Below are positions 54,677 through 64,000 of a stretch of 64,000 bases of DNA, one piece after another. Source of the stretch: Hypericum androsaemum (taxonomy: Eukaryota; Streptophyta; Magnoliopsida; Malpighiales; Hypericaceae); NCBI GenBank assembly GCA_963995505.1, contig OZ023180.1, positions 10,793,685 through 10,857,684 on the forward strand. Reading direction: 5' to 3'. The notes below the pieces were generated by a model that made no database searches, had not been told where the DNA came from, and was given only the letters and a program-made list of their open reading frames with translations. The translations under genes were made by a program, and so were the position numbers. How positions within the stretch are numbered: position 1 is the first letter of the stretch; each line of letters opens with the position of its first letter.

Positions 54677-54893
54677 CTACAATAGCTCCTCGTCTGTGAC
54701 CTCCTGATCAAGCCAGGATCTGGACACCCTCATCAACTCGAGGCTCAACCTGAACATCAAAACACAGAACTCCATCTGATTTAACGCGCCATCTCCATCC
54801 GAGCCCCCTTCCCTGACCATACTCGTAAGTTCTTCATCCTCCAAGTCCTACAGCCCCAACACATCAGCATTCTTCAGGCCACGGTGATCGCAC
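54677..54893 (-). pseudogene. C-terminal part of a KIC/PBP1-like EF-hand calcium-binding protein
   Basis: On the minus strand, from about 54893 to stop 54677, the frame gives GLKNADVLGL, stop, DLEDEELTSMVREGGSDGDG, ALNQMEFCVLMFRLSLELM and a short tail ending EELL. The core DGDGALNQMEFCVLMFRLSPELM is characteristic of the small KIC/PBP1/CCD1 EF-hand proteins, which bind calcium and act as regulators (KIC on a kinesin, PBP1 on PINOID). The loop here starts GGSDGDG, with Gly in place of the first Asp, and a TAG stop (expected Gln) is at 54850-54848. N-terminal half absent. A captured or decayed fragment. Confidence 0.75.
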
Positions 54894-55149
54894 CTCTCTT
54901 TTAACCAAAGAAATCCATGGACATAAATTTCAGATTACAAATCGATTTCGAACGTCATTTACACCCTTGCAACTTGCGAGTGTAGAACGTCCGAGACCAA
55001 CCAAAGTCCTACTCCTTGACAAGCACATCAAAGAAAACATCAAAAGACCAAATACTAGACCAGTAAAGACTGACTAACAAGGAATCAACCGAGCTCGAAC
55101 AAAGCTTCTTTAGACTAGAGCAGCAATAATTAACCAATATCTCATCAAT

Positions 55150-55655
55150 AAAAACGGGCAGAATTTTGGTTATCCCTGCGCCCATACTTCAGGAAATTTG
55201 CCCCTTTCTTGAGGGCTGTAATGACCTGACAAAAGAAAGTCAGAAATAAGTACATATCAACACTCACTAGCAACAATTTTAACACCACATTCACTAGTGC
55301 TCTGTTTGAAGATAGTTACATGGATTAACACTCCAGTAAATAAGTCAACATTTTTGCATCAACCACCTTCTTGGCTACTGATAGTACTAACGTAAAAACT
55401 TATACAATCACCTCGTAATTAGATGAACAATGTCTTCGCAATCTCACACATTTTCTACCATCTTTTTCCGCATCACAACATGCATTATTCAACATAGTGA
55501 ATGACACAGGGACCGTATGTGCAACGTGACAAATCAACACTTCACATTTACAGAACCACAAACATCTACCTCAACTAGAGAGAACAACAAAATTCAGAAG
55601 ATCAAACTTCTTTGATATCCCCCTCGCCGACATCAGTCATTCGAGCATCAGCCAT
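55150..55655 (-). pseudogene. Two exons of a PRAF-type (PH, RCC1, FYVE) gene
   Basis: Exon 1 (55655-55608) begins ATG and reads MADARMTDVGEGDIKE, followed by a GT donor; exon 2 (55225 to about 55150) follows an AG acceptor and reads VITALKKGANFLKYGRR. In PRAF/PRAF-like genes the protein starts MAD......DIEQ and an intron in the same place precedes (A)LIALKKG..LLKYGRRGKPKFCPFR, so splice structure is preserved. After GRR a one-base deletion breaks the frame; the following bases still spell a shifted KPKFCPF. The remaining ~1000-residue gene is absent. Fragment of a gene acquired at DNA level. Confidence 0.65.
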
Positions 55656-55699
55656 CTCCCGCAAACCCAAAAAAAAAACATTCAGCTGACATGAACCTC

Positions 55700-56500
55700 A
55701 GAATCTGGGCAATGCTTACTGAGTTGGAAAACAAGTATCATGTAGGAGAAAGATCAATCAACCATAGAATCAAAGGCCAAGTAATATGAATGACAGAGCA
55801 TAAAAGTTAAATTAGAGACAACCTATCCACTCAACAAGCATGATTCTTCTTCCATGACATGAAGTTGACCGACCACTCTACAACAAGTACATGAAACCAA
55901 GAGAATCAGGGAAACCTGGTCACTTGCATGCTTGATCCATCCCAAAATTACATGACTAGCTAATAGAGCTTGTACGATAATGAGCACCACAACATACTTC
56001 CATTACCTATCCACCCAGTACCATCTAAGATGAACAAACAGAAGCTGGGCAGCAATTATTTCTCATCAAGTTGTCAAACATTGCAACACAAAAGTAGCAG
56101 AGCAAACTAAAAGATGGGGAAAACAAAGACAGCCATAGCCAGCACAATAATTCCCCAAATCATCATATGGAAAACCAAGGCATCCATATGCTAACAAAGC
56201 TATAAACATTATAACATCCAAGTGATAACGAAAATCTCACAAAACCAATTCTTTGAATCAATGTAATCCTTCAAAAGACAAGGATTGGATATAATGAATG
56301 CAACATCTCGCTCAAAGCTCGAACAACCATTGGAGAAACATTATCTCTACATTTTGGCCAGCAAGAAGCAAATAATCATAAGGAGACCAGTAAACCAAGA
56401 TAGGAACAAACTTAGCTGGCAATCCTACAGGACTGAGAGAAAACAAAAATGTTGCGTAGAAACATTCATTGCAACTCAAAAGATGAAAAGACATTAAAGA
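55700..56500. other. Spacer between gene fragments
   Basis: No clear exon found. ORFs on either strand here (for example 56285-56497) have no recognised motif. Likely intron or intergenic part of captured DNA. Confidence 0.35.
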
Positions 56501-56512
56501 TGGGAGAAGTAT

Positions 56513-56862
56513 CTGCAGGTTCATTCATATAGGAATCTACTGAAGCAAGAAAACCTGAAAAGCACCCATCAACAGTGGCAACCACGAAAGCGAAACAAAA
56601 TAAAGCTGACTTAGAGAGAGAGCTAAAAGTAAAAGGGAACAGCCCAGAACGAACCTTTGTACTCCATACCCCATTGAGCTTCACAGTGATTTTCTTCCCG
56701 GTCAATTTATCCAGCAAGTGTTTAAGGTTCACTGGTACCGTCTACAACAATTAGCCACATAATTAAAACATAACTTTCTGCCATTTTAGCATTTAAAAAG
56801 AGCAGAAGGGGAGTTCCTTACTCACCAGAGTCGCCGAAGGTGGAGTCGGTCGTCGTAGCAAT
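56513..56862 (-). pseudogene. SmF (snRNP F) gene copy, exons 1-3, broken
   Basis: Exon 2 (56741-56655) reads TVPVNLKHLLDKLTGKKITV then KL; with one base missing the frame then continues WGMEYK. Exon 3 (56551-56513) reads GFLASVDSYMN, then a 4-base insertion before LQ. SmF proteins start with VPVNPKPFL..LTGK.V.VKLKWGMEYKG.L.SVDSYMNLQ, so identification is strong. Introns are GT/AG except after exon 3, where the donor GT is AT. A first, apparently non-coding exon ends at 56826 with donor gtgagt; the expected start codon is gone. SmF is a core splicing protein; this copy is a pseudogene. Later exons not found. A hAT element (56863) and copia-2 cut its 5' part. Confidence 0.8.
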
Positions 56863-57432
56863 TAGGGGTGAGCAAATGGATCTTACTGAACCTATCAGAA
56901 CCGAACCATAATAACCGAGAACTATTTAAGAAAAAATATGAGATCCGGACCAGACCATTTGGTGATTAGTTCTGGACCAGAACCAAACTAATTTTTTTGG
57001 TTTGGTCCGGGTTTGGACCAAAATATCTAAAAATTTTAAAAATAAATAAATAATGGGTGCTTATGCACTTGAGAAAGGCAACGAGAGATGGTAAAGTGGC
57101 CGAGATGAGAGATGTCAATTAGGATTTGACATTTAGATTTGTTGTGTGAGGATGTCGAGCACTCATAAATTATTTGTCATTGTACTGTGTGAGAAAAAAT
57201 ATGTATTGGTTGTGTGACCTTGCCACACGTGGACCTTTTTATCCTTGTCTCAAAAAAATTTGGTTTGGTCTGGTTCTCCGTGGTTCTTTTCAAAAAGATC
57301 CGAACTAGATCCGAGAACCATTTTTTGAGCAAACAAAGAACTGATTCGGACCAATTTTTTTTAGTTCTGGACCAGATTTTTTGGTTTGGTTCGGTCTGGT
57401 TCTTGGTTCTTTTACTCACCCCTAGTAGCAAT
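56855..57432. mobile_element. Non-autonomous hAT-type transposon
   Basis: Element 56863-57424 (562 bp) starts taggggtgagcaaa and ends tactcaccccta, an inverted repeat of ~12 bp. The flanks gtagcaat at 56855-56862 and 57425-57432 are a perfect 8-bp duplication, diagnostic of hAT. Inside, gg/cc-type inverted sub-repeats (ttctggaccag...; ggtttggtccggg...) near both ends form a foldback. No transposase. Confidence 0.9.
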
Positions 57433-57437
57433 CAGTG

Positions 57438-57894
57438 TGTTAAAGTTAAGCAAGGAAAGTGAAGGAGATAGAAAGATGAAAGCTGCTGCCTTAATTGAAT
57501 TACCACGAGTTTCTTGAGGCCTTGTGGGCCCAAGAAGGAGAATGGAAGAAACATGCCTATAATGGAAGAAAGAGGCGCAGCTTGACAAAAAGGAAATCTG
57601 CTGGACAAAAGAATAATTCCCTCGTCATTACCAATTGATGACCCAACATAAGATTTGAGGAGGATTTGCCGTATAAGACAAAAGATGATGTCACGATGAC
57701 CTTCTTTTTAATTCTTTTTGGATAAGATAGATAGAAACTTTCTAGATTGAGGCTAGCTCACCCATTCTTTATATATAACTAGCTGAATAGCTCATTTTTA
57801 TTTCTTATGTGGTTAATACTAGTATTTTCCACCATTATCTTCTTCCTTTGAGCTCCTCCACCTGGTTGTAGCTTCGGTTTCTTACTTTTTTTCT
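57438..57894 (+). repeat. 5' LTR of copia-2
   Basis: Starts tgttaaagttaagc and ends ttttttct (terminal A lost). TATA-like ctttatatataac at about 57768. Confidence 0.85.
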
Positions 57895-57948
57895 TGGTAT
57901 TAGAGCACTGTCTCTATCTTTCAGCAAATTAACTAAAGAAGCACAGCC

Positions 57949-58990
57949 ATGGCAGAACAAGCTGAAGCTTATGCCCCTAATCAATCTGATGCTCGTGTTC
58001 CAAGTGGCAAGTTAACTAATCCTCTGTATGTTCATCCAGGAGAAAGTCCCGCGGAGGTTCTTGTTTCTCCTCTTCTCAATGAGAAGAACTACTATTCTTG
58101 GGTTCGAGCTATGAGCTAGTCTCTTGAATCTAAGAATAAGCTTGTCTTTATTGATGGAAGCTTTGTTGTTCCTGAGAGGACAAATGTGCTCTTCCCCTCT
58201 TGGAAGAGATGCAACACACTGGTCATTCGATGGCTGATCAGATCCATTGAACCAGAGCTCGGGGAGAGTCTTCTCTGGTTTAATTCTACGGCTGCTTTAT
58301 GGAAGCACCTGCGTAAGCACTTTGGATGTGGTAATTTCTTGAAGATAGCCAATCTGAGGAAAGAGATTTCTAGCTTTTCTCAAGGTATACTCTCTGTCAA
58401 TGATTATTTCTCTAGTTACAAATTATTGTGGGATCAATTATTGCAATTTTGCTCTGTTCCTTCTTGTAAGCAAGTTCTAGATGAGCATTTGACTTGTTTT
58501 GCTAACCTCCTGATGACTGAGCAACTAGAGCAAGATCATGGTTTAAATGAAAAAATTTCAACAGTTAGAACTCAGATTTTGATGATGGATCATTTGCCTA
58601 CAATGACTAGAGTCATGTACCTTGTTACATATCATGAAAAGCAGGTTGAAAAATGTTACATGTCGTGTACCTTGTTACATTGGATCCAAGAAACTATATT
58701 GTACTCATTGTCATTGAGAAGGTCACACTATTGAAAAATGTTTCAAGCTTCATAGTTTTCCTCCTGGTTTTAAGCCTCGACCAAGTGGTTGCAGCTAGCT
58801 CGGACGATTCAGGTAGATCTGAGGCTTCCCAATATGGTTTTAGTGCTGAGCAGATGCAAGGTATGATGGCTATAATGCAGCAAACTTTCAAGGAAGGGCT
58901 GGCTACTATCAACTATGCTTCTTCATCTGGAGATAAACATGGTTCTATTCCTAATGTTGTTCATTTGATGGTCCAACAACCAGTTTTGTA
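57949..58990 (+). pseudogene. copia-2 gag
   Basis: From ATG 57949: MAEQAEAYAPNQSDARVPSG, NYYSWVRAMS then a stop at about 58117; after it the frame resumes with SWKRCNTLVIRWLIRSIEPE, the UBN2-type gag pattern. Zinc knuckle C-T-H-C-H-(stop)-E-G-H-T-I-E-K-C at about 58694-58740 in another frame. Capsid core is recognisable but broken. Confidence 0.82.
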
Positions 58991-59029
58991 GGTATTTTTT
59001 AGATCTGCAATCTACAATAAATTAGAGAT

Positions 59030-60772
59030 ACAGTTCTTAGTCGTGAGCATTGGATCCTGGATTCAAGAGCCTCTACTCAAATTTCTTTTTCTTTGAAATT
59101 GTTTGTAGAGCACAAATCGGTGCCACCTATTTCTGTTATGTTGCCAAATAATTCAAAAGTGTAGGCAATTCATGTTGGAATAGTCAGATTGACCTCGATG
59201 CTACTCCTCTTCAATGTTCTTTATGTGCCTGAATTCACATTCAATTTGATATCCATCTATCAAGTGGTCAGTGACCTGCCAATACCAGTTACTTTTACTT
59301 CTGATTGTTATGATATTCAGGACCTTATCAAGCAAGAGAGGATTGGAACTGCTGAAAGGAAGAATGGCCTTTACTACCTGACAAACACATCCAAATTCCC
59401 ACCAATTTACCTTGCAACCACAACGAACAACTACATTCCACATACCATGACCTTTGGCATTGTAGGCTAGGACATTTTTCTAGTTCTAAGACTATGATTC
59501 TCTAGGAGCTTTGTCCATCTATTACTATTTTTCCCAATATGCCTTGTGATTGTTGTCACTATGCATAATACAAGCACTCCTCTTTTCCTACTAGTTCCAA
59601 TGTAGCTGCTACTTATTTTGAGCTAATACATGCTAACATTTGGGAATCTTATTCTACACCTTCTTATGATGGTTACTCTTATGTTTTGACTATTGTTGAT
59701 GATCATTCTAGAGCTACTTGGGTGTACATATTGAAAACCAAGTATGAAGCTGTAATTTATTTAGAGCAATTCTGCAATTTAGGTCAAACTCAGTTCAAAT
59801 CTGCTGTCAAGAGAGTTCGAACTGATCAAGGGAAGGAATTCTATATAGTTTCTTTCTTTAATAGCATAGGTATCATATACGAAACAAGTTGCATTCATAC
59901 ACCTCAACAAATTGGGCGAGTTGAGAGGAAGCACTAGCATATTATTCTCAATATAGCACGAGCTATACATTTTCAAGCTTTTCTTCTTGTCAGCTTTTGG
60001 ATTGCTTGCATCCTCCATGCAGTGCACTTGATCAATATCTTACCTTCTACACTCTTATCCAATAAGACTCCATTTGAGGTCTTGTATAATAGGCCACCTT
60101 CTTATAAGCATCTGAAGGTTTTCGGCTGTCTTTGCTACTCTATGATAATTCCCAAGCTGACTAAGTTTGACTCTAGAGCCAGGAGATGCATCTTCTTGGG
60201 CTATGCCAATGAAGTGAAAGGTTACAAGCTCTATGATCTTCATTCTCATCACACTTTCTTCTCTAGAGATGTTATTTTCTATGATAACTTTTTCCCTTTT
60301 CAGACTACTTTACCAGCCTCTCCTAACCAACCCACTCCAAAACCAAGTTCCATGCTATCTCCACTTCACATGGATGATTTAGAGCCACCTACTCCTGAAC
60401 CTGATGCTGTCTTACTAGATGAACCTGCAGATACACCACCAGCCCAGATCACACCACCTAGACGTTCCTACAGAACTAGACAACCACCATCATATCTCCT
60501 AAATTATGTATATCCACATCTTCTATCTCAGCAAGACCAAACCTTTCCTATTAATCATTTACATGTAGCTGGCTCTTCTGTTGTACATCTTTTTTATCAT
60601 ATGCTCTTACCTATGATCATCTTAGTGTTCTTCATAGAGCTTTTCTTACAGCTCTTGATAGCAGTAGAGAACCTAAAATCTTTGAAGAAGCAAATGGAGA
60701 GTCTTGTTGGAGGGAGGCAATATGAGTTGAGCGAGATGCTCTGCACGCCAATGGAACTTAGGACTTGGTGAC
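59030..60772 (+). pseudogene. copia-2 protease and integrase
   Basis: The protease active site reads WILDSRASTQ at about 59048 (DSG changed to DSR). VLYVPEFTFNLISIYQV follows. Integrase motifs, in several frames: TIVDDHSRATWVYILKTKYE at 59689, VRTDQGKEF at 59815, and TPQQIGRVERKH near 59900, then IFLGYANEVKGYKLYDLHSH at 60199. The frame is interrupted at several places, including a stop after ERKH. Confidence 0.82.
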
Positions 60773-62129
60773 ATTACCTCCAGGAAACGAGGCAATTGGA
60801 TATAGATGGGTGTAAAAGATCAAGAGGCTCTCAGATGGGAGCATAGAAAGATACAAAACCAGGTTGGTAGCCAAGGATTACACTCAAGAATTTGGCATTG
60901 ACTACTTGGAAACTTTCTCTCCTGTTGTTAAAATGAATAATGTGAGGATGATACTTGGTATAGCTACTATTAGAGGATGGTTTCTTGGATATAAATAATG
61001 CATTTCTTCATAGAGAATTGCATGAGGAGATGCATATAGAGCTTCTACTTGGTTATGCTTCTTCTTCATCATCAAACAAAGTGTACAAGCTGAAGAAATC
61101 CATATATGGTCTTAAACAAGCTAGTACACAATGGGTTGAGAAGCTATCTTCTCTATTGATATCGTTTGATTTCTCTCAGACCAAGTCAGATTACTCGATG
61201 TTTGTGTTGTACAAGGAAAATTCAATAACTTGCCTACTAGTTTATGTGGATGATATTGTTATTGCTGGAGATAATCTTGTGCAGATATAACAGATCAAAT
61301 GTTTCTTGGATGATCAATTGAAGAACAAAGATCTTGGTCAACTCAAATTCTTTCTGGGGATGGAGGTTGCAAGGACCAAATCAGGAATTCACTTGTGTCA
61401 GAGGCAATATGCTGTCGAAATCCTGAAAGATGCTGGCTTTCTAAACTGCAAGAAGATGAAAACTCTGATGGTTTATAACTTAAAGTTGAGTTCTAAGGAT
61501 GATTCACCTGCAGTCAAAGATGGCACAACACATGGAAGACTAATTGGAAAGCTTCTTTACTTTACCAACACCAGGCTTGATATATGTTTTGCAATGCATC
61601 AATTGAGCCAATTCCTAAAAGTTCCATCGATAGTTCACAATAAGGCTATTCATATGATCTTGCGTTATGTAAAGAATCATCCAGGACTGGGGTTGTACTT
61701 TCCTGCAGAATCAGAGTAAAAAATTTCTGGTTTCTGCGATGCAAATTGGGCAGGGTGCATGGACACCAGAAGATCTACTACAGGATATTGCGTATACTTG
61801 GAAGACTTTCTAGTTTCCTGAAAATCGAAGAAACAAACTAGGTGTCCACTAGCTCATCGGAGACAGAATATAAAGGATTGGCTTTTATTGCCAAAGAGAT
61901 TCAATGGCTAATTTATTTGCTGAATAATTTGCATATTAACCATACTCTTCCTGTCTCAGTATTTTGCGATAACAAATTAACAATATATATTGCTGAGAAT
62001 CCCGTATTTCATGTTTCAGCTGCAAGACAAGTTACAAATATATTAACCAAGCCTCTAGCTCCTTCACTGTTCACATTTCATATTTCCAAGCTTGGACTAT
62101 TGAATATACATAGTCCAGCTTGTGGGGGA
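60773..62129 (+). pseudogene. copia-2 RT and RNase H
   Basis: RT motifs: [18 protein letters not shown] at 60985, KLKKSIYGLKQASTQWVEKL, LLVYVDDIVIAGDN (catalytic YVDD) at about 61240. RNase H: VFCDNKLTIYIAENPVFHVS, then VTNILTKPLAPSLF at 62034, with the usual HIEIDCHxVRE block deleted between them. Stops after 61290 and 61719. Confidence 0.85.
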
Positions 62130-62608
62130 TGTTAAAGTTTAGCAAGAAAAGTGAAGGAGATTATTTAGAAGGAGATGAAAAGATGAAAGAGGCTTCCTTA
62201 GTTGAATTACCACTAGTTTCTTGGTGTATTGAGGCCTTCTGGGCCCAAGAAGGAGAAAAGAAGAAACATGCCTATAATGGAAGAAAGAGGCGCAGCCTGA
62301 CAAAAGAAAATCAGCTGGACAAAAGGATAATTCCCTCATCATTACCAATTGATAACTGGATACAAGATCCGAGGAGGATTTGACGGCTAAGATAAAAGAT
62401 GATGTCATGATGACATTTTTTAAATTCTTTTTAGATAAGATAGTTAGGAATTTTCTAGATTGAGGCTAGCTCACCCATTTCTTTGTATATAACTAGCTTA
62501 ATAGCTCATTTTATTTCTCAAGTGGTTAATACAATTATTTTTAACCATTATCTTCTTCTTTCAAGATCCTCCACCTGGTTGTAGCTTCGATTTCTTACTT
62601 TTTTTTCA
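62130..62608 (+). repeat. 3' LTR of copia-2
   Basis: Starts tgttaaagtttagc after the polypurine tract, ends ttttttca. Aligns with 57438-57894 with clear divergence. Confidence 0.85.
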
Positions 62609-62613
62609 CAATG

Positions 62614-63091
62614 AGAGCCGTCGACTATTGGGTTGGTCTTCTTCACCCTATAGGAGAAAAAAAATTGGAGGCAGAGACAATGTTGAGAAAGAGGGTAGAA
62701 AAGAGCTACAAGCAAGGTTTTAATCTCCATATCGTGGGCTGACAGGTCCGACTAGTCAGATTGCCAGTTGGATCAGCTCTTTTTATGCCTTCATACTTAC
62801 GTGGTGTATGTGTCTAATATCTTCTTCTCGCGTTCTTGCTCTTCTCCACGTTAAAAAAGTTTCCTTTTTTTACTTTTTTTTCGTCCCAATATAAGTAATG
62901 TCCCTTTTTCCAACATATTTTCTCTTCCTAAGATGGGCAATGGTCTTTTTTATTTCATACTCCCATTCCTAAGGTCCACATTTATCTTCCCAATAATTCT
63001 TCTTCTTCTAATCTTCTTCTTCAACTTCTTTTTTTCTTTATTTATTCCTTATTTTCATTTCATTTTTCTTCTTGTTCCTTACCCTTATTCT
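62614..63091 (-). other. Probable 5' part of the SmF copy, then unassigned DNA
   Basis: Removing copia-2 and hAT would place caatgagagccgtcgac directly upstream (minus sense) of the SmF first exon remnant. I see no promoter motif. Pyrimidine-rich strings cttctt dominate 62990-63080. Confidence 0.4.
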
Positions 63092-63788
63092 TGTTAGAAT
63101 AAATGCATAATTAATACATTTGGACCAAGCTGAAAGGCCCAAGCTGAAAAGCCCAAGCGAGGCCCTGGGTTGGAATGGAAAAACTATTACCACATCAAAA
63201 ATTGCAAGAGATTTTTTCCTGTTTATACGGAGAAGCTCCAAACTGGTGTAACATTAAATATTCTACCTGAAGAGCAGACAGAGGCTGGCTGCGAGGATGG
63301 TGCGTAGCACCATCCGAACACGGGCACGAGCACGCGCACGTGCATTGGATGCAGGTCACAATGGGTGCTTTATGGCGCACTTGGCACTTCGACCACTTGT
63401 ACACCTACAGTGACCTGCGCAGGGACACGAAGAAGTGCAAAAGAATTGCTTCATGGCCCTTCGGAAGTGCCTGCCTCCACTCCATCCAGTGCCTATAAAT
63501 AGGCCTCCCCCCCTCATTCTCACCCCCGAACATTCATTGCATAAGCATTCATTAGCAATAGTCGTTCTCCTCTCTCCCTCTCTCAGAAAGTTCTGAGTAT
63601 CTAAGGTTCGCCCGAAGCTTCGAGATTTGTTGTGCTACGATCTTGGAACAATGAAGTCATTATATCTTGGGGACGGTTATCGTAGCCCATAAGCACTGAA
63701 TACGGGGTAATCTCGTCGTACAGAAAAGTAGTCAAACTCTTGCCTCGACTTACAAGATCCTATTCAAGTACACCACCTCCGACTAACA
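63092..63788 (+). repeat. LTR of a third copia element (copia-3)
   Basis: Starts tgttagaataaatgc and ends ccgactaaca. TATA box gcctataaatagg at 63491-63503. It is followed closely by a gag start, so it is the 5' LTR. The usual PBS is not visible directly after the LTR end, so a small deletion is likely. Confidence 0.7.
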
Positions 63789-63809
63789 ATAACTGTAAGA
63801 TGAGATTTG

Positions 63810-64000
63810 TTTACTTGAAGATAGCATCAACAAGCTCAGCACCAGTGCCCACGGTCCTGGAAACTGTCCATGCCAAAAGGCCGGCCAAGTTCAACAGAAC
63901 TGAGTTTAAGAGATGGTAACAAAAGATGCTGTTCTACTTGACAACGCTCAACCTGGTCTGATTCTTGAAGGATGAAGCACCGAAGATGGCGGATAATGAG
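63810..64000 (+). pseudogene. Start of copia-3 gag, running off the window
   Basis: The frame reads ASTSSAPVPTVLETVHAKRP, then AKFNRTEFKRW, stop, QKMLFYLTTLNLV, stop, FLKDEAPKMADNE. Copia gag proteins have P.KF.G.NFKRWQQKMLFYLTTLNLARFL at this point; both stops fall where Q (or R) is expected. The start codon appears as ATA. The rest lies beyond the window. Confidence 0.75.

Larger units (their letters stand above)
57433..62613 (+). mobile_element. Older Ty1/copia element copia-2
   Basis: LTRs 57438-57894 and 62130-62608; duplication cagtg (57433-57437) and caatg (62609-62613), 4 of 5. PBS tggtattagagc at 57895-57906 (one change from the Met site) and polypurine tract tgtggggga at about 62121-62129. 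Order gag, protease, integrase, RT, RNase H. Many stops and frameshifts throughout, so it is older than copia-1. Inserted in the SmF copy's 5' region. Confidence 0.88.

Noticed and set aside
56285..57462. Short ORFs in 56.3-57.5 kb as genes.
   Set aside because: They overlap the SmF fragment introns and the hAT foldback; no homology seen.
1..64000. A novel defence, toxin or biosynthetic system.
   Set aside because: No cluster of cooperating host genes is present; apart from neprosin the coding content is transposon-derived or fragmentary.

Overview
The window looks like angiosperm nuclear DNA from a repeat-rich region. Supporting signs are LTR retrotransposons with plant-type primer-binding sites, Cassandra elements carrying 5S rRNA-like LTRs, plant L1-type LINE remnants, a plant-specific neprosin (DUF239) gene with six exons, and introns with GT/AG borders. 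I cannot name the species. I see only one gene likely to be a host gene with an open reading frame: the neprosin-family gene at 17.9-26.8 kb on the + strand. Almost everything else is transposable element, much of it nested.

Layout, left to right. 1-3.6 kb: no clear gene, then a broken LINE ORF1 (DUF4283/zinc-knuckle type, minus strand). 3.9-16.5 kb: a non-autonomous Athila-like Ty3/gypsy element with gag and protease remnants but no visible reverse transcriptase. A MULE-like element (9-bp target duplication) sits in its 5' LTR. A complex Cassandra array sits exactly at the end of its 3' LTR. 17.9-26.8 kb: the neprosin gene, whose third intron (5 kb) holds a SINE, a LINE and a solo LTR, and whose fourth intron holds a short retroposon and a hairpin MITE. 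27.0-45.0 kb: a LINE RNase H scrap, then a damaged gypsy element (called X here), then a minus-strand Tat-like gag-protease element (called Y here) with LTRs of about 2.6 kb. The right LTR of Y is split by a young chromovirus-type gypsy element (35.8-42.7 kb, 5-bp duplication AGCGG). 45.5-53.7 kb: a young copia element (copia-1, duplication AAAAG) with a long leader and an extra ORF. 54.6-56.9 kb: three partial host-gene copies in one orientation (a KIC/PBP1-like EF-hand gene, a PRAF-type PH-domain gene and SmF), two of them with introns. A hAT-type element and an older copia element (copia-2) interrupt the SmF copy. From 63.1 kb: the LTR and gag start of a third copia element that runs off the window.

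Most elements could be bounded from the sequence by target-site duplications, which gives a relative order of events. Athila-like precedes both the MULE and Cassandra. X probably precedes Y, and Y precedes the chromovirus. The captured SmF copy precedes copia-2 and hAT. The two young elements are killed mainly by stop codons that look like C-to-T changes.

The most unusual signals are these. (1) The Cassandra array: three near-identical 544-bp units plus two head-to-head elements, all inside one 5-bp duplication. (2) A palindrome with a constant AGGA loop and differing but paired stems, found just upstream of the polypurine tract in three different gypsy elements. (3) An ~80-bp module shared by two unrelated elements. 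(4) A neprosin gene that seems to lack its second catalytic glutamate. (5) The cluster of same-strand gene fragments.
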